A DNA stretch of 64,000 nt from Bryobacteraceae bacterium (GCA_026129905.1 JAHCHE010000022.1:62001-126000), one strand, 5' to 3'; counted from the stretch's first letter, positions 42,862 to 51,424 are shown. The notes: a model not told the origin generated them from the sequence alone. Program-made: numbers and translations.

Positions 42862-43865
42862 AGCAGGGCCTCCGTCTCGGGGAACCCGAGCAAAAGGTTC
42901 ATGTTCTGCACCGCCTGCCCGGCGGCGCCTTTCACCAGGTTGTCGATGGCGCTGACCACAACGGCGCGGCCGGTGGCCGGATCGTACTTCACGCCGATAT
43001 CGCAGAAATTCGTGCGCTGGACCGCGCGCAGATCGGGCACGGCGTCGGGATGGTATATGCGGACGAAAGGTTCGCCGCGGTAGGCGTTCTCGTAAAGCTG
43101 GACGATCTCGTCCGCCGACTGCAATCCCGGCGCGCGCAGGTAGATGGTTTCGAGGATGCCACGGTCCAGCGGAAGAAGATGGGCGGTGAAGCTGAACTCG
43201 CATTCCTCCAGGCCGGAGTTCTGCAACACCTCCGGAGCGTGCCGATGGTCGAGGATCGAGTAGGCGGAAAAATTCTCCGTCACCTCGCAAAAGCTGGTTT
43301 TCAGCGACGGCTTGCGGCCCGCGCCGCTCACGCCCGATTTTGCGTCGCAGACGATGCCGGCTTTCCGGTCCACGATGCCGGCCTGAATCAACGGCCGGAT
43401 GGCCAAATTGGCGGCGGTAGGATAGCAGCCGGGGTTGGACACCAGGCGCGCCGACGGGATGGCTTCTCGGTAAAACTCGGGCAGACCGTAAGCCGCTTCG
43501 GCCAGCAGTTCCGGCTGCGAGTGATCGGCTTTGTACCACCTCCGGTAGATTTCCGGCGCGCGGAGGCGGAAGGCGCCGCTCAGATCAACCACGCGCGCTC
43601 CTGCGTCGAGCATGGCGGGCGTAAGCTCCATCGAGACCTCGGGCGGGGTCGCCAGGAAGACGAGCGCGATGTCGTGCGCGCGGAGGGCCTCCGCGCTGCA
43701 CGGAATGCGGGGCGGCCCCTGGTGGGAGCGGGGCCGCGAGCGGTCCGAGGCGTCCTCGCGGTGCTCCATGAGGCAGGGCTTGACGCCAGGGTGGCGCTGG
43801 AGGATATGCACAAGTTCGGCGCCGCTGTAGCCGCGAAAGCCGACAATGCCGACGTGAAAGCTCAT
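42858..43865 (-). CDS. argC: N-acetyl-gamma-glutamyl-phosphate reductase
   Basis: 335-aa NADPH-dependent reductase, third step of arginine synthesis. The Rossmann start VGIVGFRGYSGAELV and the catalytic-Cys motif SNPGCYPTAA are intact, as is the C-terminal substrate region. First gene of the unit; a double ARG box lies at 43868-43901, directly upstream of its ATG. Confidence 0.94.
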   Translation of the reverse strand: MSFHVGIVGFRGYSGAELVHILQRHPGVKPCLMEHREDASDRSRPRSHQGPPRIPCSAEALRAHDIALVFLATPPEVSMELTPAMLDAGARVVDLSGAFRLRAPEIYRRWYKADHSQPELLAEAAYGLPEFYREAIPSARLVSNPGCYPTAANLAIRPLIQAGIVDRKAGIVCDAKSGVSGAGRKPSLKTSFCEVTENFSAYSILDHRHAPEVLQNSGLEECEFSFTAHLLPLDRGILETIYLRAPGLQSADEIVQLYENAYRGEPFVRIYHPDAVPDLRAVQRTNFCDIGVKYDPATGRAVVVSAIDNLVKGAAGQAVQNMNLLLGFPETEALL

Positions 43866-43867
43866 TC

Positions 43868-43901
43868 TGGCTATTTATTCACTCCAATGAATAAATATAC
43901 C
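43868..43901 (-). promoter_or_regulatory. Tandem ARG boxes (ArgR operator) before argC
   Basis: Read on the plus strand, 43868-43881 (TGGCTATTTATTCA) and 43888-43901 (TGAATAAATATACC) each match 12 of 14 positions of TGAATwwwwATTCA. Centres are 20 bp apart, equal to two 18-bp boxes separated by 2 bp, the arrangement bound by ArgR hexamers. The inner halves (43872-43881 and 43888-43897) form a perfect 10-bp inverted repeat around 6 bases. The site overlaps the probable start of argC transcription. Confidence 0.65.
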
Positions 43902-43916
43902 ACGCTTCGGGTGCGG

Positions 43917-44372
43917 CTAGCGCTGCTCGGAAACGGAGCGGTCGGCGAGTTCGCCTAGGATCGGCAGGCGGAAGTGCTCGTTCTGGCTGGTCTTGACGAT
44001 CATCACGATCCAGGCGACGAACAGGCCCGCCTTGAGAAGGCCGGTCACGGCGGCGCGGGTTCCGTGCGGACCGAACTGGAAGAACGGGCTCACAAACCAA
44101 TCGACGATCAGCCAGGCGACGAAGAGGTACAGCCCCTGGAAAGCGTGGAATCGGACATTGCGCTCTTCTTTGAAGCGGTGCGAGGCCAGAACCACGATCG
44201 CCGCGATCCAGCCGACCAGCGGGATGTAGCACAGCAGCGCCGCGTTTCGGGAGGTCAGCCAAGGCAAGGGATCGGCGGATGGCTTCGGGACGCCGGGCTG
44301 CCGGCCGCCGCAGGCCGCGCAGTAGGCGTCGGTGGCCGCTACCTTAGTCCCGCACTGGTTGCAGTAAGGCAT
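43917..44372 (-). CDS. Zinc-ribbon membrane protein (DUF4870-like)
   Basis: 151 aa. The N-terminal zinc ribbon has CNQCG and CAACGG (Cys4, 7, 18, 21). About three TM helices follow in a DUF4870-type domain (LLCYIPLVGWIAAIVVL, RFHAFQGLYLFVAWLIV). This family has no established function. It ends 52 bp before argC and reads the same way, but the ARG boxes lie between them, so argC need not depend on it. Confidence 0.75.
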   Translation of the reverse strand: MPYCNQCGTKVAATDAYCAACGGRQPGVPKPSADPLPWLTSRNAALLCYIPLVGWIAAIVVLASHRFKEERNVRFHAFQGLYLFVAWLIVDWFVSPFFQFGPHGTRAAVTGLLKAGLFVAWIVMIVKTSQNEHFRLPILGELADRSVSEQR

Positions 44373-44521
44373 CGCAATTCAATCCGTTCCAATCACTTGC
44401 CTAACATGTCATACGACATTTCCGCGGCGGATGTTCCCGCGGCGGGCGGCGGCATGTCGAGCGGTATGTTTCTCATGATACGCATTTCCCCGGCGGCGCG
44501 CCGTGGGACCGGGGCCGGTAG

Positions 44522-44527
44522 TACAAT
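44522..44527 (+). promoter_or_regulatory. Possible -10 element directly before the AtzG-like gene
   Basis: TACAAT ends 8 bases before the ATG at 44536, and no Shine-Dalgarno is present. No convincing -35 is seen 17 bases upstream. Confidence 0.3.
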
Positions 44528-44535
44528 GCCTCTCG

Positions 44536-44715
44536 ATGAGGAACTGGAAAGCGATTGCCGCCGGACTCGGTCCGCCGATCCCCGAAGACGACATTGCCCG
44601 GGCGTCGGGCCCGCTCGAGGCGCTGGAGGCGGCGTTCCGGCCGCTGGCCCAGGCGATTCCGCCGGAGACCGAGCCTGCCTATCTGATGCTGGTCGAGCCG
44701 GAGGAGGAGCAGTGA
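44536..44715 (+). CDS. Small AtzG/GatC-like partner subunit of the downstream amidase
   Basis: 59 aa. Its layout, a short helix with LGPPIPEDD, then a longer helix LEALEAAFRPLAQAIPP, then a tail with EPAYLMLVEP, resembles AtzG, the small GatC-like subunit that stabilises the amidase-signature hydrolase AtzE. It overlaps the amidase gene by 4 bp (GTGA), giving tight co-translation as for GatCA and AtzGE pairs. Similarity is judged by pattern only because the protein is so short. Confidence 0.6.
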   Translation: MRNWKAIAAGLGPPIPEDDIARASGPLEALEAAFRPLAQAIPPETEPAYLMLVEPEEEQ

Positions 44716-46094
44716 CCATTCAGGAAGCGGCGGCCCTGCTGGCCGGAAAGAAGGTCTCCTCCGCCGAGCTGGTGGAGGAAACGCTGAAGAGCGTCGAAAG
44801 GCTCCAGCCGAAACTGAACGCGTTCATCACCGTGACCGCGGACGCGGCTCGCGCCCGGGCGCGGCAGATGGACGAGGAACTCGCGCAAGGGCGCTCGCGA
44901 GGGCCGCTGCACGGCATCCCGGTCGCGGTGAAGGACGTATTCTGTACGCGAGGGGTGCGCACCACCTGCGGTTCGGCGATCTTCGCGGACCACGTTCCGG
45001 ACCATGACGCGGCGGTGGTGGAGCGGTTGAACGACGCGGGCGCGGTCATCGTGGGCAAAACGGCGCAGCACGAATTGGCGTACGGCATCACGTCCAACAA
45101 TCCACATTTCGGTACGGTGCGCAACCCGTGGGATCCGGAGGCGATACCGGGAGGTTCGAGCGGGGGGTCGGGCTCGGCGGTCGCGGCGGGCATCGTTTTC
45201 ATGGCGATGGGCAGCGACACAGGTGGATCGATCCGTATTCCGGCTTCGTTTTGCGGAACCGTGGGGCTGAAGCCAACCACCGGCCGGGTGAGCCGGTACG
45301 GCGTGATGCCGCTCGACTTCACGCTCGACCATATGGGGCCGCTGACTCGCTCGGTGCGCGACGCGGCGCTGACGCTGAATGCGCTGGCGGGCCACGACCC
45401 GCGCGACCCGTCCTCGAGCCGGCGGCCGGTGGCGGACTATGTTCCTCCGGCGAACGTTTCTCTCAAAGGCGTGAGGATCGGGGCGCCGGAGAATTTTTAT
45501 TTCGACGGATTGCATCCCGACGTCGAACGCGCCGTGAAGGCGATGCTGGAGGCGGCGGACCGCCTTGGCGCGGAGGTGACGCCGGTCCGCGTACCGGACA
45601 TCGCGGCCATAAACGCGATCAGCCGGGTGATTCTGTTCAGCGAAGCCTCGGCGGTGATGGAGCGCTACATGGGCGAAAGGAGCAAGTTCGGCGCCGACGT
45701 GTTGACGCTGCTGGATCAAGGCCGGCTGATTCCCGCTACCGACTACATCAACGCGCAGCGGTTGCGCCGGATGTTCTGCGCGGAATTCGCATCCGTGTGG
45801 CGAAGCGTCGATTGCCTCGCAACGCCGACGACGCCGACGCCCGCGCCGAAGATCGGCCAGATGCAAATCCAGATTGGCGGCGTGACCGAGGACGTGCGTC
45901 TGACTTCGACGCGGCTGGTTCGCGGGATCAACGTGCTGGGTCTGCCGGCGATCTCGATTCCGTGCGGCTTTTCCGGGGGCATGCCGCTGGGTCTTCAGGT
46001 TATAGCGCCGGCATTCCGCGAGGACCTGGCGCTGCGAGTCGCCGCGGCGCTGGAAGACGCCACGGATTTCGGGGGACGGATACCGCCGGCGTGA
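44712..46094 (+). CDS. Amidase-signature hydrolase (GatA/AtzE-like)
   Basis: 460 aa. The Ser-cisSer-Lys triad is visible: Lys in HGIPVAVKDVF, cis-Ser and nucleophile in GSDTGGSIRIPASFCG, preceded by the glycine-rich PGGSSGGSGSAVAAG. The GTG at 44712 has a GAGGAGGAG site and overlaps the small subunit gene. Since no gatB lies nearby and the partner is AtzG-like, a catabolic amide or carboxybiuret-type hydrolase is more likely than the tRNA amidotransferase. The substrate is unknown. Confidence 0.88.
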   Translation: MTIQEAAALLAGKKVSSAELVEETLKSVERLQPKLNAFITVTADAARARARQMDEELAQGRSRGPLHGIPVAVKDVFCTRGVRTTCGSAIFADHVPDHDAAVVERLNDAGAVIVGKTAQHELAYGITSNNPHFGTVRNPWDPEAIPGGSSGGSGSAVAAGIVFMAMGSDTGGSIRIPASFCGTVGLKPTTGRVSRYGVMPLDFTLDHMGPLTRSVRDAALTLNALAGHDPRDPSSSRRPVADYVPPANVSLKGVRIGAPENFYFDGLHPDVERAVKAMLEAADRLGAEVTPVRVPDIAAINAISRVILFSEASAVMERYMGERSKFGADVLTLLDQGRLIPATDYINAQRLRRMFCAEFASVWRSVDCLATPTTPTPAPKIGQMQIQIGGVTEDVRLTSTRLVRGINVLGLPAISIPCGFSGGMPLGLQVIAPAFREDLALRVAAALEDATDFGGRIPPA

Positions 46095-46110
46095 GGAGCG
46101 CGCCGCCGCT

Positions 46111-47112
46111 TCACCGCGCCTTCAGCCATTTGTCGAAGAACCGCTCGATCGCTTCGAACGACTCCATGGTCATCTCGTGAACGCCGGGCGGCTGGTGAAC
46201 CTCGAGGGCGGAGCGGTTCCCCGCCCTCTCGTAGGCGGGGGCCACGACATTGACGAACCGGTCCACCGCTTCCTTGGGCATGCCGATGTCCTCGGTGGGC
46301 GCCCAGACCATCAGCGGCTTCGGCGCCAGCGCGGCGGCGAAATCGGCCTGGTCGCCGCGGGCGAGCATGCCGGGGACCCACCAGTACGAGCCGTGATAGC
46401 CGATGCTGCCCAGGCGGATGAACGCTTCCACCGATCCGACGCCGCCGCAGATGGGCGCGGCGGCGGCCACGCGGTGGTCCAGAATCCAGACGTAGAACGC
46501 GGTGATGCCGCCGAACGAGAGGCCGGTGGTTCCGATGCGCGCCGGGTCGACGTCGGGGCGGGACTGGAGATAGGTAACCGATTGCCGGATCTCGTAGAGC
46601 ACGGCGCCCATGGCGGTGCGGCCCTGAACCAGCATGACGTTGGCCTGATCGTTGATGCGCGGCGCGCGACCGCCGAGGCCGCGCTGCGTGAGGGCGATGG
46701 TGAGGTAGCCGCGGCGCGCCAGCTCTCGGGCCCAGCCGACAAAGCGGGGGTGCGGCTTCTGTCCAGCCGCCGCGTACTCGCCCACGCCGAACTTCGCGCC
46801 GGATTCCGACTCGCGCGATCCGCCGCTGCCGTGCAGGCAGACGATCGCCGGGAGCCGTCCGGAGGCGTTGACCGGCCGCATGACGAAAGCGGGGACGCGC
46901 TCGCCGTCGAGGGAGTCCCAGGAGACGTCCTCGATGCGGACGCCGTCTTCGTCGGTGGCGCGGTGCACGGTGACAGAGGCTTGCGGCGGCGCGAGGGGAA
47001 TCTTGAGCAGGTCGGCGAACGTGGTGCGGGCGAGTCCGGCGAAAGGGGCTTCCTGCGCGGGGGACGGCGCGAGCGCGAAGACGAAGACCATTAGGAGGCG
47101 GCGCGGTAGCAT
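46111..47112 (-). CDS. Secreted alpha/beta hydrolase (dienelactone hydrolase/acetyl xylan esterase-like)
   Basis: 333 aa from the ATG at 47112, giving the signal peptide MLPRRLLMVFVFALAPSPAQ. The alpha/beta fold shows IVCLHGSGGS (oxyanion loop), the nucleophile elbow GLSFGG, a late Asp region (WAPTEDIGMP) and the C-terminal His in GVHEMTMES. It resembles esterases that act on plant-polymer esters or lactones. AGGGAGGT abuts the ATG too closely to serve well as a Shine-Dalgarno; TACAAC ends 8 bases upstream. It converges on the amidase gene with a 16-bp gap. Confidence 0.82.
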   Translation of the reverse strand: MLPRRLLMVFVFALAPSPAQEAPFAGLARTTFADLLKIPLAPPQASVTVHRATDEDGVRIEDVSWDSLDGERVPAFVMRPVNASGRLPAIVCLHGSGGSRESESGAKFGVGEYAAAGQKPHPRFVGWARELARRGYLTIALTQRGLGGRAPRINDQANVMLVQGRTAMGAVLYEIRQSVTYLQSRPDVDPARIGTTGLSFGGITAFYVWILDHRVAAAAPICGGVGSVEAFIRLGSIGYHGSYWWVPGMLARGDQADFAAALAPKPLMVWAPTEDIGMPKEAVDRFVNVVAPAYERAGNRSALEVHQPPGVHEMTMESFEAIERFFDKWLKAR

Positions 47113-47170
47113 ACCTCCCTGTTGTACTCGATTTGAAACCGATGCGCGGAGGAGAGGAAGAGTCAGAGAC

Positions 47171-47202
47171 TTCACCGCAGAGCCGCAGAGAACGCAGAGA
47201 AG
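47171..47202. repeat. CGCAGAG triplet repeat, widespread intergenic type
   Basis: CGCAGAG occurs three times at 47176-47182, 47184-47190 and 47193-47199, preceded by TTCAC. Similar TTCACCGCAGAG-type strings recur between genes in many unrelated bacterial genomes. It lies in the 198-bp gap between the esterase and OmpA genes, which holds no gene I can support. Confidence 0.6.
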
Positions 47203-47310
47203 ATCCGAAGAGACGCATGGCGCGAGGGCTTGATTTCGGGCAAGCGGCGCAGGGCCATGCTGAGGGCGTAGCAGGCGGCGCGGAGGAAGACGAGGCGGCG
47301 GGGTTCTCCT

Positions 47311-48111
47311 CTACCTCTTTACGATTTCCACCCGCCGGTTCTTCGCCCGGCCTTCTTCGGTCCGGTTGTCGCCCACCGGGCGTTCCTGGCCGAATCCGGC
47401 TGCGCGGAGCCGGCCCGGGTCGATGTCAGCGGCGGCGATGGCCGCGGCCACCGCTTTCGCGCGCGCTTCCGACAAGACTTTATTACCCTCCGGCGTACCG
47501 GTGTTGTCCGTGTGCCCCTCGACGTCCACGCTCCACTCGCTCCGTTTCCGGAGCACCTCGACGATCTCGCCGATCACGGGCCTCGATTCCGGAAGAATCT
47601 CGGCCTCTGCGGTGGCAAAGTGGATGTCCAGCGCGACAAATCCGTCTTTGTCCAGGGCGGCGGCCATGGCGTCCGCGGTAATGATCTGCCGCATGGGCTC
47701 CCGCTCCACGATGTGCAGGAAGTAGATCCGCCCCGCGTACGTGGTGGAGGCCTGCACTTCCGCCCACACTTCCGCGCCATTGCGGGTAGCCTTCAATACG
47801 CTGGCGCGGTGGTCGGAAGACACCACTTCTCCTCCGGCGGCCTTGATGGCGTTCTCATAGTTCCGCCGGATCGCCAGGCCGCCCGGATGTTGTTTCGGAT
47901 CGTTCAGGTAATAATGAATCCGCGTGTATTTCCCCTCAACCACCTGCGGCGGCTTCGCGCCGAACTTAAACGAGCTGAACGCCTGCTGCTGGTAAGCCGA
48001 GATCGAGTAACCCGGCATTCGATTCGGGAACAGCGGGTGATCAGCGCTCCCCTTGACATCCGTCTGCGCGCCGCCTGGCAATGCCGCGGCAAGAATGACC
48101 GGCGCGAGCAT
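47311..48111 (-). CDS. OmpA-family outer-membrane/peptidoglycan-binding protein
   Basis: 266 aa with a short signal peptide (to about residue 16). A unique N-terminal domain (about 20-150) contains SISAYQQQAFSSFKF and a DUF4892-like or lipoprotein-like region. The C-terminal OmpA domain (about 155-266) has VDVEGHTDNTGTPEGNKVLS and GRLRAAGFGQERPVGDN, which bind diaminopimelate in peptidoglycan. It has no beta-barrel, so it is probably periplasmic or anchored by other means. Confidence 0.85.
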   Translation of the reverse strand: MLAPVILAAALPGGAQTDVKGSADHPLFPNRMPGYSISAYQQQAFSSFKFGAKPPQVVEGKYTRIHYYLNDPKQHPGGLAIRRNYENAIKAAGGEVVSSDHRASVLKATRNGAEVWAEVQASTTYAGRIYFLHIVEREPMRQIITADAMAAALDKDGFVALDIHFATAEAEILPESRPVIGEIVEVLRKRSEWSVDVEGHTDNTGTPEGNKVLSEARAKAVAAAIAAADIDPGRLRAAGFGQERPVGDNRTEEGRAKNRRVEIVKR

Positions 48112-48301
48112 CGTGAATCGGATTTGGCCCCACTTTCGCCACAGGATATCACCTGTCGAGCGCGTTCACTGACTTGCTCGCGCCGCGAAAAGGGAGAAGA
48201 TGCCCTTTGGCGCCCTGGGGAAAACGCCAGTTGCCGCGGCCGCGTCGCGCGCCGGACAATGCGGTTGCCGGGAGCCGGGTCGGGAGCGGAGGCGATGGCG
48301 G

Positions 48302-48361
48302 CCGTCACGCGGCTTATCGGACCCAGCTCTTCTGTTACCAGAAGGCCCGCGGGCGTGAGGA
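48302..48361 (+). pseudogene. 60-bp fragment of a DinB-family gene, inverted copy of 51821-51880
   Basis: In frame it encodes HAAYRTQLFCYQKARGREE, matching HAAYRTQLFCYLKACGREE near the C-terminus of the intact DinB-family protein at 51775-52272. The DNA identity is 55 of 60 bases by hand alignment, in opposite orientation. Similarity stops abruptly on both sides. The rest of the 366-bp gap 48112-48477 shows no gene. Confidence 0.65.
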
Positions 48362-48477
48362 ATCGCTCCGCTTGCGCCACCACCGCGCCGCGATCAGTGT
48401 CGAGTCGCCCGAGGCGCAGATCTGCCGGCTCCGTATGATATGCTCCCTCAAGCCTCATCAATTACTGGGAATCGTCG

Positions 48478-50247
48478 ATGCAGTCGAGAAACAGCGATGG
48501 CCTGGAAAAGCTGAAAAGGCTGATCCGCGTGGGACTCCCGCTTTCCGAAATGCCCCCTGGCCATGGCTCGGCCGCGGGCTTGTTGGAGGCTCAGATCAAG
48601 AAGACCATAAAAGCGCTCGACGATCAAGGCATCGCGAAGGCCCCTTTGGCCGACGCCCTTCAATACAAGACGTTGAAAGCGGAATTCGAGTACGCCTTCG
48701 GCAAGCCGGGCTCGGCGGCCCAGGATCTGGAGAGCTTCCTGGCGGCCAAGAGACTGCCTGGCCGTCTGGAGGACTGGTTCGCATCTGCGCGGTCGCCGCA
48801 GTCCGCGCGTAGTTTCCGTTTTCGAGAGGACGCCGACGACAGGGACGCGCTGCGTCAGAAGATATGGGCGCTCATGGGTCTATCTTTCTATGGCAAGTAT
48901 CTGAATGGCGACGTCCGAACCGCGTTTAAATGGCTGAACATGCTCCGTCAGCTCATCGAAAGTGAGCTGTTGGAAATGGACACGGCGCACCCGCCGCACG
49001 GCACCAGGGCGAGAGTGCATTATTTCCTGGCTCACTGCTACCGTACGATGCGTAATTTCCCCCGATCGGAGACTCACTTTCTTGAGGCGCAGAAACATGC
49101 CGATCGTCGACTGAGACGGGAAATCGATCTCGCGGACAGATTGCCGGATAATGAACGCCGAAGAAAGCGGCAATATGAGTACCAATTCGGCGTGATTTGC
49201 ACCGCGCGGGTTCTCACGGGACTGGGACGGCTCGCGATGCTTCAGGGGCATCTACGGCGGGCTGGCCAGTTCCTCCATAGCGCTCGTACGCTCATCGTTC
49301 CGAGCGGTATGGAGATGTTGAAGTTGGTGGTCGATTCCCATATCGCGATTACGGAACGCCGCTTGTGCGAGCCAGGCGCTAAAGGGTGGCAGCTCACCCT
49401 TAGAGAACTCGAGACCTGTTACCGTAAGTTCGAAGAGCAGGACGACCGCCACGGAACAAGGCGTTGCGGACAGGAACTGGCGCGGGCCTATCTTGACCAA
49501 GCCGAGTCGCTGCCATTGGACAAACGCAGCGCTCCGCTGGCCGCCGCCGACAGGTGGATTGACGAACTCGGCAAACTAGGCCACAAGTGGGGCAGTCGAG
49601 GGCAACCGGAGCTCTTTCGGATGCATGTTTTTCGAGCGTGCCGGATCCTGCTAGGCGCAACTCCCGATCTGGCGCTCGCCGAACAGGACCTGGAAAAGGC
49701 GAATAGCATGGATGAACCGCAACGTCACTCTCAGGATCTGGGTGTGGAGAGGGTCGAAGTCCAGCTCGCGCAGGGTATGCTCCGATTAGCCAAGCAATCG
49801 CTTTCGCCCCCGGCCGATGGCGATGACGGTAACAGGGCATCGATGCACTTCAGCCAACTGAGAGACTTCGCCAGAAGGTCGAACGACCGTGTGCTCGAAT
49901 CCGAAGCTCTCTTGCGATTAGCTATTGCCGAGGCCAGCGAGAATCGTGAAGCCCAGGCGCAGCAGCATCTGGACGTCTGGCGGCGTTATCACGCTCCTTT
50001 CGTGGAGAACGCATCGCTGCATTGCCTCCACCTCACGGCTCTGAAGTCAATCGTTCGGCCGCAACTCGATTTTCCATCGCTCGACCTCGATGAGAATCTT
50101 CGCCGCGTTAAGCAGTACCTGTGGGCCCTGGCGAAGGCCAGGTCCAAGAACGATACCGAAGCCGCCAGGCTCCTGAGGATCAGCCGCGATCGCATGCTGG
50201 AACTCAAGCGGGCTGTCGCTCCCCCGCCTGAGGACGACCGCGCTTGA
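48478..50247 (+). CDS. Helical-repeat (TPR-like) protein with C-terminal Fis-type HTH, function unknown
   Basis: 589 aa. I do not recognise a named family. Residues about 100-540 look like a helical-repeat array (for example ARVHYFLAHCYRTMRNFPRS and RAGQFLHSARTLIVPSGMEM) in the TPR style. Residues about 545-580 match a Fis/HTH_8 helix-turn-helix (KNDTEAARLLRISRDRMLEL), where GN..AA..L.IsR is the family pattern. There is no signal peptide, TM segment, receiver domain or AAA+ domain, so it is probably a cytoplasmic DNA-binding regulator or scaffold. GC is clearly lower than in neighbours (29 of 60 bases in 49141-49200, against 45 of 60 in 55381-55440), suggesting acquisition. Confidence 0.75.
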   Translation: MQSRNSDGLEKLKRLIRVGLPLSEMPPGHGSAAGLLEAQIKKTIKALDDQGIAKAPLADALQYKTLKAEFEYAFGKPGSAAQDLESFLAAKRLPGRLEDWFASARSPQSARSFRFREDADDRDALRQKIWALMGLSFYGKYLNGDVRTAFKWLNMLRQLIESELLEMDTAHPPHGTRARVHYFLAHCYRTMRNFPRSETHFLEAQKHADRRLRREIDLADRLPDNERRRKRQYEYQFGVICTARVLTGLGRLAMLQGHLRRAGQFLHSARTLIVPSGMEMLKLVVDSHIAITERRLCEPGAKGWQLTLRELETCYRKFEEQDDRHGTRRCGQELARAYLDQAESLPLDKRSAPLAAADRWIDELGKLGHKWGSRGQPELFRMHVFRACRILLGATPDLALAEQDLEKANSMDEPQRHSQDLGVERVEVQLAQGMLRLAKQSLSPPADGDDGNRASMHFSQLRDFARRSNDRVLESEALLRLAIAEASENREAQAQQHLDVWRRYHAPFVENASLHCLHLTALKSIVRPQLDFPSLDLDENLRRVKQYLWALAKARSKNDTEAARLLRISRDRMLELKRAVAPPPEDDRA

Positions 50248-50560
50248 TGGCTCTTGTGGCGAAAACCCTACTTCGTGCTGCGGACATTTTCCCACGATTG
50301 GCAGAAGGCTCAATACTGCCGATAATGGAACCAATCGGGGCGGTTAGCTGTCCGGGACAAACCCCAAACAACCTCTTTTGAGAGATGGATCTGGACTACC
50401 AGTCCTGATTTATCGGCGCGGACGGGAAGTGTCTACCGGCGCTTCCTCTTCGCGAAAACTTTGTCGCTGTGATTGCCGGGATGAGATGGACCTCGACCGG
50501 TCTAAGAAAATCCTGCCTCCCAGATGCGATTCTTTGGCGAGGCGAAACGGAGTAAGAGAT
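50248..50560. other. Intergenic stretch without a supported gene
   Basis: 313 bases upstream of the hydroxylase gene. Two similar 15-mers, GAGATGGATCTGGAC (50381) and GAGATGGACCTCGAC (50483), match at 13 positions; each contains an ATG reading MDLD. The first opens a 7-codon frame and the second is in frame with the hydroxylase. They may be short leader frames or chance. Confidence 0.3.
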
Positions 50561-51424
50561 ATGCTTACGCAACACAATCTTGGAACCGCGCTGCTTGGCC
50601 AGGTACGTCGGATCGACCAGGCGAGGCTTTCCGACGATCTCGCCGCGATCGATGGGATGGCCGGCAACGGCGCATACTCTCGCTACAATCTCGTCGTCGA
50701 CCCTCGGGCGGCCGGCGAATGGACGCAGGTAATCCTTGGCAACTGGAGCGGCGATGCCGCCGATGGGCTTTCCAGGGAGTACCAGGGACACTTTCGCTGG
50801 ACGCAGCAAGGCGCAAAGGCGCCTTACGTCCGAGCGCTCGTCGAAGCCACTTTCCGTTGCGAGCATCTGAAAAGCGTTCGGGTTTTCTTGGCCGCCAACG
50901 CCATCATTACCGCTCACAAGGACTATATGGAGTTCAAGAGAGGCTTTCGACGCCTGCACATTCCGCTGCGAACCAACGGCCAGTGCATGAATTCCGAAGG
51001 CGCTATCGTGTACCACATGAAGGTCGGCGGCATCTACTTCGTGGACGGGCGGGCGGCCCACGCCGGCGGCAACCTCGCCGCCGACCGCTCTCGCGTCCAC
51101 CTGGTCCTTGATTTCGATCCGGAGATCCAGGTGGCGGATCTGTTCATGTACCCGGAGGATTTCACGGGAGGCGCTCTCGATGTCATCGAGCGTCCCGGGT
51201 TGAGCGCCGCGGATCTCAAGAACATCATCGAGGCGCTGGCCGCAGTCATGACGCCCGTGAACTACGGCATGATCGCAGGCCTTGCCAACATGCTTCCTTT
51301 TACGCACGACTTCGACACCGCGAAGGTCTATGACGTTCTTGTCGCTGCTGCGACCCGGTGCGGAAATTCCGAGCTGATTGCCAGATCCCGCGCAGACAGG
51401 GAGTATTTTCTCGGGGTCGAGTGA
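50561..51424 (+). CDS. Fe(II)/2-oxoglutarate dioxygenase, proline cis-4-hydroxylase-like
   Basis: 287 aa. The sequence follows the rhizobial L-proline cis-4-hydroxylases (aspartyl/asparaginyl hydroxylase-like fold): LGQVRRIDQARLSDDLAAI near the N-terminus, then AHKDYMEF, RRLHIPLRTNGQCMNSEG, and FVDGRAAHAGG with RVHLVLDFD. Iron ligands are His119, Asp121 and His167; the 2-oxoglutarate-binding Arg is probably Arg178. The likely reaction is hydroxylation of free L-proline or a related amino acid, not of a peptide. The ATG at 50561 with GGAG 8 bases upstream gives the family's usual length; upstream in-frame codons (ATG 50486) are less likely. Confidence 0.82.
   Translation: MLTQHNLGTALLGQVRRIDQARLSDDLAAIDGMAGNGAYSRYNLVVDPRAAGEWTQVILGNWSGDAADGLSREYQGHFRWTQQGAKAPYVRALVEATFRCEHLKSVRVFLAANAIITAHKDYMEFKRGFRRLHIPLRTNGQCMNSEGAIVYHMKVGGIYFVDGRAAHAGGNLAADRSRVHLVLDFDPEIQVADLFMYPEDFTGGALDVIERPGLSAADLKNIIEALAAVMTPVNYGMIAGLANMLPFTHDFDTAKVYDVLVAAATRCGNSELIARSRADREYFLGVE

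Noticed and set aside
48174-48812. 212-aa plus-strand frame containing HAAYRTQLFCYQ
   Set aside because: Only the short DinB-like piece has homology; the rest is a different frame of the 589-aa protein gene, so it is recorded as a gene fragment, not a gene.
50381-50410. Seven-codon MDLDYQS frame as a precursor or leader peptide for the hydroxylase
   Set aside because: The enzyme family acts on free proline, the frame has no clear ribosome-binding site, and no attenuator-like hairpin pair is visible.
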